From the NCBI RefSeq assembly GCF_050908995.1, contig NC_135119.1:10726001-10790000 (forward strand): 64,000 bases of DNA. Direction: 5' to 3'. Shown piece after piece: positions 47,167-58,182 of this stretch (positions are counted from its first letter, which is position 1; each line of letters opens with the position of its first letter). Made by a program: the position numbers and the translations under genes. This DNA is from Andrena cerasifolii. Its lineage: Eukaryota; Arthropoda; Insecta; Hymenoptera; Andrenidae. A model generated the notes under the pieces. The model did no database searches. It saw only the letters and a list, made by a program, of their open reading frames with translations, and had not been told where the DNA came from.

Positions 47167-48289
47167 GTTTTATTGCATTGTATTGATTCTCAGGTCCCTT
47201 TGAAATAGCTTCGGAAACTTCCCTCTACTCTCTCTCCAAAAAAGGTTAAAGAGACTTCCTAGTTGCTCAACAAAGCTAACTCTATTCCCATCTCCTATAG
47301 CACTTTTCATTTCAAAAGTACTGAACAAAGCAAAACTCTATTTCTATTATTGATACCACTTTGCTTTCACAAATCCTAAATTCGTAAAACAATCGCAATC
47401 AAGTTCACTGTTATTCACTAATGTTATGCCCAATTTCAGCTTTGTCTCAAAGTACAAAGCACCACGGTTCCCCAAGAAGACACTGCATCCATAGAAATCA
47501 TTCCTGCCACCTTCCGCAAGACTTCCTCCTCAATGCCACCGTTTCGGGTGAATCAATCTTTTTATCATGCAAACTCAGGACACACCGCTACTCCCACCGA
47601 CAATATCCTCCTGAGAGTCACTGGCAAAACGTGTCGCTAATTTTCCCACGTAGCGAGAAGTGCTGCAGTAGAACGGTTCAGCGACGATTGACGTCACATT
47701 TGACGCAAAAGACGTCAGTTTAGTGTGTCACGTTCAATATGCTAATCGAAGGAGAGTGCCAGCGGGGACTGTTGCGTTACACGGGCGTTAATTGCTAATT
47801 TTCCAGCGTGAATTCCACGCGAATCGCAAAAGCCCCGATTGGCATTGATACCGGCGTGACTCGAAAAATGTAAATTGCACAGGAAAAGCAGATTTAAATT
47901 TGCATTTGACTAACAGCTGGATACTGCTGCTAAACTCTTTATAGCTACTCATACTTTTACCAGAAAATTGGGGAAGGTCAGAGATAGCCAAGGAAAATAC
48001 TTTGATTAAGGGGTTGGGCCACTTTGGAGGTTTAGAAAAATCGAAAATTTCTTTTTTTGACTTAAATAATGCTTTATCGTTTTCAATATAGAATACTGCT
48101 GATTTTGATACGACGCAAATGTTTTGGAATGAGTTTACCTACAGTCGATTTGGTCATTATTAAAAAGTAAAAATTTGTGGGGGTGATTTGAAAATTGAAA
48201 ATCTCGCGGTCTGGCAGAGAAGGAGTGTATTCAGAATGTTTAAGTATAATCAATTCAGTATTTAATAATAATTTTTAACTTTTTAAGAA
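47167..48289. other. Intergenic with one perfect CRE and a TTAA-type repeat border
   Basis: TGACGTCA lies at 47,689-47,696, followed by TTGACGC and GACGTCAG half-sites within about 25 bases. At 48,006 TTAAGGGGTTGGGCCACTTT matches the border strings at 32,634 and 56,913 and begins about 230 bp of AT-rich probable repeat. No gene seen. Confidence 0.35.
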
Positions 48290-48665
48290 TTAATTTATTC
48301 TTTTAGAATTTATAATTCTCTAAGAATTAATAATTCTTTAAAGAATTATTCTTAAGGATTAATCATTTTTTAAGAATTTATTTTTAAGAATTAATAATTC
48401 TTTAAGAATTTCTTTTTAAGAATTAAGAATTCTTTAAGAATTTCTTTTTAAGAATTAAGAATTCTTTAAGAATTTCTTTGTAAGAATTAAGAATTCTTTA
48501 AGAATTTCTTTTTAAGAATTAAGAATTCTCTAAGAATTTCTTTTTAAGAATTAAGAATTCTTTAAGAATTTCTATTTAAGAATTGAGAATTCTCTAAGAA
48601 TTTCTTTTTAAGAATTAAGAATTTATTAAGAATTTCTTTGTAAGAATTAAGAATTTCTCAACAAT
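48290..48665. repeat. 32-bp minisatellite of palindromic AATTC units
   Basis: The unit is AAGAATTAAGAATTCTTTAA followed by GAATTTCTTTTT, about ten copies, flanked by more degenerate AAGAATT runs. Each unit contains the self-complementary TTAAGAATTCTTTAA-type stretch, so the array can form many small cruciforms. Non-coding. Confidence 0.9.
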
Positions 48666-51550
48666 TTTTAAATATTAATAGATATTTAAGAATTTTCTTT
48701 CCATTAACATTTTCACAGGTAAAAATTCTCGTTCTGGTTTACAAAATATTCCATTAAGGCCGCGAAGTTTTCAAATCACCCTCGAGTATTTTTAGTTTTT
48801 AATAATGACTTTGGTTCAATAGAGAACGACCTTTTACACCAACCTATTGATTTGTTTGATTATGATTCGTCTTTTAAGTTATGATTTGAGCAATGATTTA
48901 ATCTTCTGGTATTTGTCGCGCCTTCGAACCGGTCTCAATTTGTTTATTACTGGAGCGTGGGTATATTTAGAGGTTCCACGAGGAAGCGAGAGAAAAATCC
49001 AGGTCAATTAACCTGCTCTCTGCCGTTCGAGATATCGTGGACAGCTTACGACACTGCCATTACTGGGACAAGGTCGCCGTGGAATCTGGAATGTCCTCTG
49101 AAAAACGATTCCGGTTCGGATCTCGCGCGACTCGGCGCGAACGAACGTGCATCGTAGGATCCAAATCCCGCCTCGATGTTAAAAATGAAAACGGGCTCAA
49201 AAGCAATCTCAAATTTAGGAACGAATCATTACTAGGCAGCAAACACAATCTTTTCTAGAAAACATCTCATTGGGTGCAATTTCTTCGGAATATCAAGACT
49301 CCTTATTCTGTAATAAAAAATACCACGGCATTTCAGGAACCTTCCCCTACAAACTGGGTTTTTTTGAAACCCCGAACCACTTGCAGAAATGTCTCAAAAA
49401 ATGAAATCATTTTAAGCAACGTTTTGCCACTCTTCCAGCAGTCGAGTCTCTGTAATTTTTTTTAAACATTCGTCCGAGTGTTGTATCATTTTGGGAAATA
49501 TACACTTTGCGCAGGGAGGTTCAAGGAACGACGTGGTATATTTTAATGCACGACTTTCGCGTGATTTTTGGTTACTTGGGGGAGGTTATGAGGTCGTAGG
49601 TGGTTTTAAATATCGGGGGGTAAATATTGTTCGTGGTTTCGAGGGTTGTCGCCTTTTCACGAGGGGGGTGGTTCAGAAAACAGAGTGCAACCACGATACC
49701 TTTGTGGACGGAGGGCCCTCGCAAGGGCCAGACGGCGTTTCCACAAAGTGTCAGGCTTTTCCTGGCTCGAGGAAGCATCGTGCCCCTCCCCCTCGCGTGC
49801 GGCCTTTGTGCCCTGTTTGCAAGTAAAATATTTGCCTCGCGAGACGAAATTGTTTTGCGCCGTGCGCCGTTGAAACCATCTGCCACGATTACTCCCCCGA
49901 TCATTGGATCAGGTTGCGCCACGGGGCCCTATCGGGGGCCCGTTTCCGTTTTTCGCGAGATTTCCACCGCCGCTCTCGACTCTCGGCCATTGTATCCACA
50001 GCTTGCGCGATGATATTGTCCCTTTTCGGGTAGGTCTGTTTCGGAGGGTTTATCGAATTTTTCAGGGGTGCTCGAGGGGGTGCGGTGGATTTCAACGAGT
50101 TTTGATGGAACTGAGGAAATTGGTGGGGAAGTTATTGAATTTTTCAGGGGATTTTGATAGCATTGAAACAATTAGGGGTTGTGGGTTATTTAATTTTTGT
50201 GTGGTACTTGAAGGGGTACAGTAAATTTGTGGGGGTTCTGGTTGCATTGTGGAAATTGGGAAGGTTCGTCGAATTTTTGAAGGGGTACAGTGGATTTGAG
50301 AGGGTTTTGACAGAATTGAAAAATTAGGGGTGGAAGTTATTACATTTTTTAGTGGTATCTGAAAGGATACAGTAGATTTGAGTGCGGTTTGGTACGGTTG
50401 TAGAAAGTGGAAGTGAAAAGAGTCAGGGATTAGAAGTTATATTTATATTTGTGACGTTTTGTCTTAATTGTTGGGTAATTATTTAATATCTTGCGATTGT
50501 GTGCAGAGGTTGACGCGATATCGCGTTTCGCTTCCGTTTTATTTTTAATACAACGTAGAAACTTGTGAAAGTTACATAGTAGCGTGCCAAAGAAGCGTTA
50601 CTTTTGTTCCTACAGCTTATCAGTTTCGAGAAAAATGTACCTGATCAGTGCTGAGTATCTGATTCACATTATTGGAGAATTGAGGGGTGTAATTGGGACG
50701 CAATAAATTCCCGGAATCTTGAATGTGAATCTGCAATCTGACGTTCTAAATCGGGAACTTTCGATTGGGATACATATTTTCCAGTTTCTGTGGAGAAATA
50801 TGTAATCGTACAAAATTCTAACATTAACTTTGCTGGGGAATTTACTATCTTAAAGTGTAACGACTCATCGACCTATTTAATCCCCCCTGGCACAAATTCA
50901 ATTGCACGATTTACTTAAAATTGTATTCCAGGCCCTCTAATCCCACTTTTACATAGAGAAACACTTGCTTATAAAATTCCATATAAAACCTCAGTCAAAT
51001 TACTCGAATCTCCCTCTGAACATCCAAATCCCAAAACCTAAAATTCCCAAAATCGTCTCTTCCTACCCCAATCACCCAAAATCCCCCTACCTCATCCTTC
51101 TACCTCTAATTAAATCGTTCGCAATCCTCTTGTGCTCCTGGAACCCTAAAATCATCCCCACAAAGAAACATCCTCGCACTCGGAACCTAAATACCACACA
51201 AAGAAAAAAACAAAATTCCAAAAACCATCTCAAACTATCCACATCCTTCTCCAGCTCCCTAAACTCCCACTCCCACTTTAGGCGCCTAACCCAATACCCC
51301 AAATTCCCGAAAACCATCCCCCCGTCGGCCACCCCCCATTACTCATCACAGTCCACCTCCACAGAAATTCCCCGACATACGAGTCGCCAAAAATTTCACG
51401 CGTCGCGTGCCTGCAGCGCCGCAAAAACGCATCCATGCCTCTGAACGCCAGTGGGCCCGCAGGGTGGAGTCGCGCGTGGCCGCTTGCCACGTTGCGTGCA
51501 CACGCGCGCGCGCGTTCTACTACTTACCCCCAAGACAACGCGTTTACCCC
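48666..51550. other. Intergenic; degenerate G-rich repeat at 50,040-50,420
   Basis: The stretch 50,040-50,420 repeats TTGAAGGGGTACAGTGGATT, GGTTTTGA and GGGGAAGTTATTGAATTTTT phrases at roughly 80-130 bp spacing, much mutated. A GC-rich patch at 49,640-50,010 has overlapping frames with no recognised product. From 50,950 to 51,330 the strand is C/A-rich low complexity. Confidence 0.4.
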
Positions 51551-51571
51551 CCTCTCTCTCTCTCTCTCTCC

Positions 51572-51664
<93 letters not shown>
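51551..51664. repeat. Compound microsatellite (CT)n-(TA)n-(GA)n
   Basis: A CT tract, an interrupted CTCTGTG joint, about 19 TA units and about 24 GA units follow directly. CT and GA are complementary, so the whole block can fold as one long hairpin with the TA tract in the middle. It lies about 0.4-0.5 kb upstream of the GC-rich leader of the spitz gene. Confidence 0.95.
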
Positions 51665-51666
<2 letters not shown>

Positions 51667-51780
51667 CAGTAGCAGTGGTGAAAAGGAAGTTTAAAATTTT
51701 AAACTGTGACCTGGATGACAGAAATGATAAATAAGATTTGCCCACAAATTTCTAAACTCACCGTTCCAAAATAATTTGCC

Positions 51781-51893
51781 CAGAGATGGGCAAAATCTTT
51801 ATCCGAATAAAACTTTCAAACAACGAACACAATTTTTTACCTTTCAATCGTTATTTAAAATTCTTCTTCAGGCAAAGATTTTGCCCGTTTCTG
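51781..51893. mobile_element. hAT-like MITE, copy 2
   Basis: 113 bp. The left end CAGAGATGGGCAAAATCTTT and, on the other strand, the right end CAGAAACGGGCAAAATCTTT are inverted repeats. Internal CAAACAACGAAC recalls CGAACAACGAAT of the copy at 37,345. No clear target duplication. A 15-base C run follows at 51,899-51,913. Confidence 0.6.
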
Positions 51894-51913
51894 CTTCACC
51901 CCCCCCCCCCCCC

Positions 51914-52799
51914 ACTGCCACCGAAAAACCTGCACCCCTCCCTCGCCCTCTACCTTGCATTTTCCTCACGTTTCCTCATGCACGCAATAAAGCCCACATT
52001 ATCATCATCACCGCGCACACACTTACACGTATCTCCGCCGAGGCACGGCCCATGTACACGGTTGCACACATCCGTACGTGGATCAGCCGGCTAGATGAAG
52101 CGGAGAGCCGTCGAGATAAAACACACTGTAAACGGCCGGGGTCTGGTCGGATATTTGGTTACAGGGAGGCGGCGGCACGTGCGCCGTAGCTCCGGGCCAG
52201 GTGGTGGAGCTCGTGCCGTTGAAGGAACAGAGGAGGCAGCGGGGGTGGGAGGCCCAGCCGAGCCTGGTGCCGTTGGAAGGGGAGCAGGAGGATGCGAGGC
52301 TGTCGCGGCCAGCCCGATCGGGGAGCTTGTCAGTTCACCGGTGGCGGATGGCGAGGTCTGCTGCAGCGACAGCAGTACCACCAACTACCACCACCGTCCT
52401 CACCACCTACGACTCGTCCGCCGTTGCCACGGCCATCGGCCCGCGCAGCAACAGCAACAGCAGCCGCACCACCGACGTAGGTGTCACCAGCGAAGGGACG
52501 GCTCAGAAGGGGCCAGCGAGCAGCGCGTCGTCGACGGGGAGGCCGACGATGAGGCTTCGTGCAAGGCCCAGCCCGCCGTCGCTCCTCACCGGGACATGCA
52601 CCAGCTCCACCATATCCATCACCACCACTACCACCACCACCGGCATCTCCGCCACCTTCACCAGAGACTGCGGGACGACAGGCCGCCCTGCGACCGGGAC
52701 GACGACGCCGCCGTGGATCGCCTGTCCCCAAACGACGCCCACCACGCGGATGCTACCACCGCCGCCGTCCACGATCACAACCCTGCCACCGTCACTGCC
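51914..52799 (+). other. GC-rich leader upstream of the spitz start codon (probable 5' UTR)
   Basis: Very GC-rich low-complexity sequence with CAG/CAC runs leads into the signal-peptide exon. The frame of the signal peptide stays open upstream to an ATG at 52,095 that directly follows a stop (52,092-52,094). That would add 235 residues rich in His, Arg, Ala, Asp and Gly, with short Gln and His runs. Two other frames are also open for 130-200 codons, so openness is mainly compositional. A signal peptide is expected at a protein's start, so I treat this stretch as 5' UTR. Transcription start and any upstream exon are not visible. Confidence 0.5.
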
Positions 52800-52875
52800 A
52801 TGACGAGAGGATGCAGGATCCCGCCCTACCTCGCCACTCTGCTCATACTCTCCTACACGCTGTTCGGCATAGCAG
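52800..52875 (+). CDS. spi: Spitz-type EGFR ligand, exon 1 (signal peptide)
   Basis: Encodes the first 25 residues and the first base of codon 26 of a secreted or membrane-anchored EGF-receptor ligand. The peptide starts MTRGCRIPPY, followed by a hydrophobic stretch (about residues 10-25: LATLLILSYTLFGIA). A donor GTTAGT follows at 52,876. Joining to the exon at 58,183 makes codon 26 Asp and gives ADA before Cys28. That fits signal-peptidase cleavage after Ala27 and leaves an N-terminal Cys. In Drosophila, Spitz has the same ACSSR start and its N-terminal cysteine is palmitoylated by Rasp, which limits diffusion. The start ATG was chosen because it directly precedes the signal peptide; an in-frame upstream ATG at 52,095 is possible but less likely. 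Confidence 0.8.
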
Positions 52876-53124
52876 GTTAGTGGACCAGCGTTTTATATTC
52901 GCGCGGATAGTTGCTCTATTCTGTGCGCCACTGTGGATGGAGCAAGTTCAGTGACGACGGTGTAGAGGTTCAGTGCTGAGTAGAGAGAGTCCTCTACTCT
53001 GGAAAAGGTGTAGGGGTTAAATTGACCCGAGGGTGCTGGGTGCGGTTCGACCTAAGCTGAATATCACAGTGGACGTGTTATTTGTTGCTTGTGAGATTTG
53101 TTGGACAGAGGAGAGTTTTAGAGC

Positions 53125-54380
53125 AGACAGAGGTCAGGATGTAACGTGGAAGATTATTTTCAGGTGTATAGGAGTGTAATTACGATGGGGATGTAATGTG
53201 GGAAATTATTTTGAGGTGCATAGGGTGTAATTATGACGAGGGTGTAACGTGAGAGATTATTTCGAAGTGCATAGGGTGTAATTATGATGAGGATGTGTTG
53301 TGGAAGCTTGGTTAGGGTGTAATTATAATCAGGATGTAATGTGGAAACTTACTTTGAGGTGCGTAGTGTGTAATTGTAATCAGGATGAAATGTGGGACAT
53401 TATTTTGAGGTGTATAGGGTGTAATTTTTTATCAGGATGTAATGTGGAAGCTTACTTTGAGGTGCGTAGTGTGTAATTGTAATCAGGATGAAATGTGGGA
53501 CATTATTTTGAGGTGTATAGGGTGTAATTTTTTATCAGGATGTAATGTGGAAGCTTACTTTGAGGTGAATACGGTGTAATTGTGATCAGGATGTAATGTG
53601 GAAGCTTGATCAGGGTGTAATTATAATCAGGATGTAATGTGGGAGCTTACTTTGAGGTGAATACGGTGTAATTGTGATCAGGATGTAATATGGAAGCTTG
53701 ATCAGGGTGTAATTATAATTAGGATGTAATGTGGGAGCTTACTTTGAGGTGAATACGGTGTAATTGTGATCAGGATGTAATGTGGAAGCTTGATCAGGGT
53801 GTAATTATAATCAGGATGTAATGTGGCAGCTTACTTTGAGGTGCGTAGGGTGTAATTGTGATCAGGATGTAACGTGGAAACTTACTTTGAGGTGCATAGT
53901 GTGTAATTGTAATCAGAATGAATTGTGGAACATTATTTTGGGGTGTATAGGGTGTAATTTTGATCAGGATGTAATGTGGAAACTTAGTTTGAGATGAAAA
54001 CGGTGTAATTGTGATCAGGATGCAATGTGGATGCTTAGTTTCAGGTGCATAAAGTGTAATTATTATGATCAGGGTGTAATGTCGGAGCATATTTTGTGAT
54101 ATATAGAGTGTAATTGTGATCAGGATGTAATGTGGAAACTTACTTTGAGGTGCATAGGGTGTAATTGTGATTAGAATGTAATGCGGAAGCTTAGTTTGAG
54201 GAGCATATGGTGTAATTATGATTCAGATGTAAGGTGAGAGCTTATTCTGTGGTGCATAGGGTGTAATTGTAATCAGAATGTAATTTGCAAGCTTATTTTG
54301 AGGTAGATATGGTGTAATTATGATCAGGATGTAATGCGGAAGCTTATTTTGAGGTGCATAGGGGTGTAATTAAGAATTAT
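53125..54380 (+). repeat. Minisatellite in spitz intron 1, about 50-bp units
   Basis: Units combine GTGTAATTGTGATCAGGATG, TAATGTGGAAGCTTACTTTG and AGGTGCATAGG. About 25 copies are present, many with deletions, so spacing alternates between about 30 and 52 bp. A block of about 100 bp near 53,580-53,800 is repeated nearly perfectly and looks recently amplified. Edge units are strongly diverged. Confidence 0.9.
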
Positions 54381-55330
54381 ACTAAAGATGTGCTATGAAA
54401 CTATCCGCTGTTCAAAGTGAGTTTGTTTGTGCCGAGATTTGAACACGTTTACATTGATCCACAGAGTTTACATACCTCTCCCAGCTATTATACTATAGTT
54501 GAAGGTGTTTGAGCTGATGGAAATGGAGCTAAGGAGTTATGTACATAATGTTTTGAAGGTGCTTGAAGTATCGTGCTATGTTCCTTCCACACAGAATTCA
54601 CTGAATTGAGTAGTTAAGACAGTGGTGCATTTTTGTTCAGTGAATATTGTGACCAGTGGTGCTCTTCGCGTGGTAGACTTTGAGAAGCTGGTTTTCTGTG
54701 TACATAGTTGATTATTCTGAGTTGCGTTTCATGGAAAGAATCGCCATTTTGTGTGGCTTCTACTTTTCCTCGTTCGAACTTGAGTCAAACAATCTGTGAT
54801 ACTTTTTTAAATAGACAGAAATTGAAAATTGGGTCCTCGTGTAGCGTGTTGCTCTTGTTTAACGCGAAAACAAACTGTTTCTCGTAAGAAAAACGTGGAA
54901 TTGAGCGCTTTGAATTTTCAGTTCCTTAAAACCTTAATTTCTTGACTTATTTCAAGTTTTTTGGAGTCCAGTTAATGTGTATCCTCGTTTTCAGAGTTTC
55001 GTACGATTTTAACCCCTCTCCTGCCTAAATTTCTCAGCGCCCATGGAAATACTTACCACAGAGCAGAATTCTATCTCGCCATAAAAACCAAGAATCTTAA
55101 ATTCTAAATTCACTACCTTCTGCACAATTCAATTTCCTAAAATTCAACTCAAACATCCCCACATATATCTGCCACCCTATACCACCCTTCAATTAAATCT
55201 CTAAATTAAAAACTACCAAATTCAAGTACCCACAGCTCCAACCACCACTCCACTTCGAAATTCCTCAAGAATTCTAATTAGCCACTCCCAATTAATTCTT
55301 CAAAAATTCGTTATATTAGCATCACATTGC

Positions 55331-55540
55331 AAAAGTATTTTATTTCATTCAAAAGTATTTTATTTTATTCAAAAGTATTTTATTTCATTCAAAAGTATTT
55401 TATTTCATTCAAAAGTATGTTATTTCATTCAAAAGTATTTTATTTCATTCAAAAGTATTTTATTTCATTCAAAAGTATTTTATTTCATTCAAAAGTATTT
55501 TATTTCATTCAAAAGTATTTTATTTCATTCAAAAGTATTT
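55331..55540 (+). repeat. 20-bp tandem repeat, ten full copies
   Basis: AAAAGTATTTTATTTCATTC is repeated ten times plus a partial copy. Only two units show a single change (TTTTATTC at about 55,372 and GTATGT at about 55,417), so the array is young. The open frame through it is a trivial product of a unit without stops in that phase. Confidence 0.95.
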
Positions 55541-56324
55541 TTAAAATTCCAACTGCTCACGTTAACTTCCTCGTAACTGTCTCTCAGTGAAGCCTCGCTT
55601 ATATTCAAAATTCCAGTAGATTCGGCTGAAAAAAAAACACTCCAATTGCTTCGAGATGAATCGACGCTCTTTCCAAGCCATACACAAACCGATCCCCATT
55701 GTCCCTGGCACGTAAAACCCGATCCCAATTGATCGCGCGCGTGGCGACAGATTGCGACAGTGCAACGCGTGCATCGGTGCAACACATACCGCGCGCAAAT
55801 TGCTCGATTTTGAACACATGGTATTCAAAACCTGCGAATCCCTCTCGAAAGGGAGCGAAGGTGCCATTGGACGACAGAAGGGGAGGGAAAAGAATGCAAC
55901 TTGCTAATAACGATCCGCGGGAATTGCAACCCTGCAAATTTCTCCAAATGACAGGCTGTTGCGCTCAGTTCAACGCCCCAGCGGCTCGTCCCACCGAACA
56001 GTAACAATTTTCAAAAAAAAAAAATAATAATAAAAATAAAAACTGTACGCGAGTTCCGTCCACGAGGGGCATTTCTTTCTTTTGTATCTTGCATCCACTC
56101 GACCATTACCAAAATATAAATGATGGTAATAAAAAGTGGCAAGTTTGCGCGGAGGTATTACAAAGAAATTTTTTTTCAAAAAGTTGCACACCTTGAGGGT
56201 CCATTCATTAGCTCAACGTTTCATCAAAACTGAGGTCCCCTTCCAAAAGGGTTGTTCCACCTCTGTGCTTTCGACAAAAACACATTAAAACCTTAATAGC
56301 AGAGATCGAAACGCAGAACGTCCG

Positions 56325-56396
56325 CCGCGTGCGGGTCTCCTCCACTTACGTTCCCTCGCCACGCTCTTCGAACGCCCATCGGCGGTTCCCGCACGG
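56325..56396 (-). repeat. Dispersed hairpin element, copy 7 (spitz intron 1)
   Basis: 72 bp. On the minus strand GTGCGGG pairs perfectly with CCCGCAC at the other end. Other copies have GTGCGGA with TCCGCAC, so this is a paired change that keeps the outer stem. The core is ACCGCCGATGGGCGTT. CCGTGC can also pair with the internal GCGTGG through two wobbles. It lies antisense within the intron. Confidence 0.85.
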
Positions 56397-56912
56397 CCAC
56401 CGTCCACCAACTCAATTTCACCAAAAGCAATTATAATCTTCGATGATTATTCCCCCTATTTTGCAAAAATTCATCACCGCCCAGCTTGAAGATTGTCCAT
56501 TTTCACGGTTTCGCCTTTTCCCCAGAAGGTGGATGTTTGGTCGCGAGGCTCGCCGGCCAGGCACGCGCAGACATTGTCGTGTCTGCGCGGCAGATTGCAG
56601 AATTATAACAGGTGACAGATAGAGGAGGCCCTTAGACGGGCGGATGCAACGTGCTCCCGCAGCCCTGTGCACACTGGAACGCGAGGAGCGCGCCGCTGCA
56701 CCTCGCTCCTACCGCCATTGCGCGCAGCATGTGCTGCTGGTGTCCCCGAGCTTCGTGTCATACACGGTGGAATGTTCGATTTGCCGCAGGATCACGGATT
56801 TCTGGGATGCCTGCGGGCCCTTTTTACGCGGCTGGGTCTTGAGCATTGGAGGAAACCACTTGCCCCGATCTGGGCCGGCTAAGGGACGCTCGATCGGTTA
56901 TTGGGAATGAGA

Positions 56913-57340
56913 GATTAAGGGGTTAGGCCACCTTGGATGGAGAAAAATTGCAGTCACTTTCGACATTTTTTTTTTAGGAAGATAATGAAACAAACAGAAA
57001 ATTTAATATTAAGCCTGTTATTGTACAACTCTCGCCGGAAGAAATCGTATTTTTTTCTTTTACAAAATGGCGGCGGTAGAGCCGTGATACGCAAGATTTT
57101 AAGGAGCGACGTTTTCCACGGTGTTCAATCTCACGGCTATACCGTTTGACCTAGAAAAAAAAATCAAAAAGTTTTATTTTCTACATGCCTGAATCTAGTG
57201 AAGTACGTAGGGAAATTCAGAAAAAATAATTTGTCTCGGAAAAATCCAAAAACCGTCAAAATTAGCAGTGAATCCTTCCACACGAAGCTAGCAAAAAAAT
57301 TGGACACCAAAAAGAACGGTTTCCAAAGTTAAGTTTTTTA
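56913..57340. mobile_element. Probable TTAA-type repeat fragment
   Basis: It begins TTAAGGGGTTAGGCCACCTT, close to the string at 48,006, and continues AT-rich with A runs like that copy. The right end was not found. The shared opening in three places (with 32,634) supports a dispersed element; TTAA target use would suggest piggyBac relatives, unproven. Confidence 0.35.
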
Positions 57341-57942
57341 GGTGGTCCCAGCTTTTGAAGGTGGAGGAAGGGGGGGTGGAATCGAGCAGGAGCACTTGGG
57401 CCCAGCCCCTAAATACGGTGGCCCTTTGTGCCGAGCGAGGCCTGGAAGCCAGTTCGGTATTTCTAAAGCGGGGCCCATTCGACAGTTCCTCTTCCCCCGT
57501 GCCGTTAATGGGATAAACGATGGTTGGCCTTTAGTCGTTACACAACTTAATCGAGTAAATTCGCCGACGTCGCCGCTTTCTCGCCCAGCCACCGCCATTG
57601 ATCCACGGTTAACAGGACGATTGTGATTCCGCGCGAACAATGGGGGTCCCTGTTCAATGTCCCTCGAAGGGGGGGGGGGCAAGGTCGATTTTTCCGCGGT
57701 TAACGTTCCACGCTGTTTCCCGTGGATCCGAAACATTCACTTTGAAAACGATTGAAATCAAATTGTCGAGGATTTTTGGAGTCGTTGAACCTTTTTTTTG
57801 GAAGAATGGGATATTTGGGTATGAATTTCTGGAAGCGTAGGTAGTTTATCGAGGGATGAAAGGTGTCTCAGTATTTGATTGGGCCTGAATATTAACTGGT
57901 TTGAATATTAATTACTTGGAAAGTCTTTGTACGCTCTGTTTA

Positions 57943-58084
57943 CTGTGGAGACTCGATAATCCGAAGTTAAGGCCCAAAATGGCTGAAAGCATTAGAGAAT
58001 TTTTATTTAAACGCAGACGTTTCAGGGGACTTTGTGAGTGAGGAAACTCGTTGAAAACAGGAATTCGGATTATCGAGACTCTGT
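57943..58084. mobile_element. pogo-like MITE next to spitz exon 2
   Basis: About 142 bp. The left end CTGTGGAGACTCGATAATCC and, on the other strand, the right end CAGAGTCTCGATAATCCGAA are inverted repeats sharing CTCGATAATCCGAA. Non-coding. It ends about 100 bp before the acceptor of exon 2, close to the splice signals. Confidence 0.65.
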
Positions 58085-58182
58085 TGCACAGCCAACTATG
58101 GCCATTTCTGGGCCAGTTAATGGAAGCGTAGTAGTCGGCAGTTGATGTTTGTATTCTAATTTCTCCTGATATCTGTCCACAG

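Larger units (their letters stand above)
52876..58182 (+). other. Intron 1 of the spitz gene
   Basis: 5307 bp between donor GTTAGT and an acceptor with TTCTAAT as a branch-like motif and CTGTCCACAG at its end. It splits codon 26 after its first base. It contains a 1.2 kb minisatellite, a 20-bp tandem repeat, one hairpin element, a TTAA-type repeat border and a pogo-like MITE. GC-rich patches at 55,690-55,990 and 56,530-56,890 have short frames but no recognised exon. The remaining stretches, including 54,381-55,330, show nothing recognisable. Confidence 0.7.

Noticed and set aside
52201..52803. 200-codon frame overlapping the spitz leader and start codon
   Set aside because: Thr/Ser/Pro-rich translation of CAC/CAG runs in another phase; the signal peptide and splice phase support the frame of the ATG at 52,800 instead.
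55327..55590. 87-codon frame
   Set aside because: It is the translation of a young 20-bp tandem repeat in an intron.
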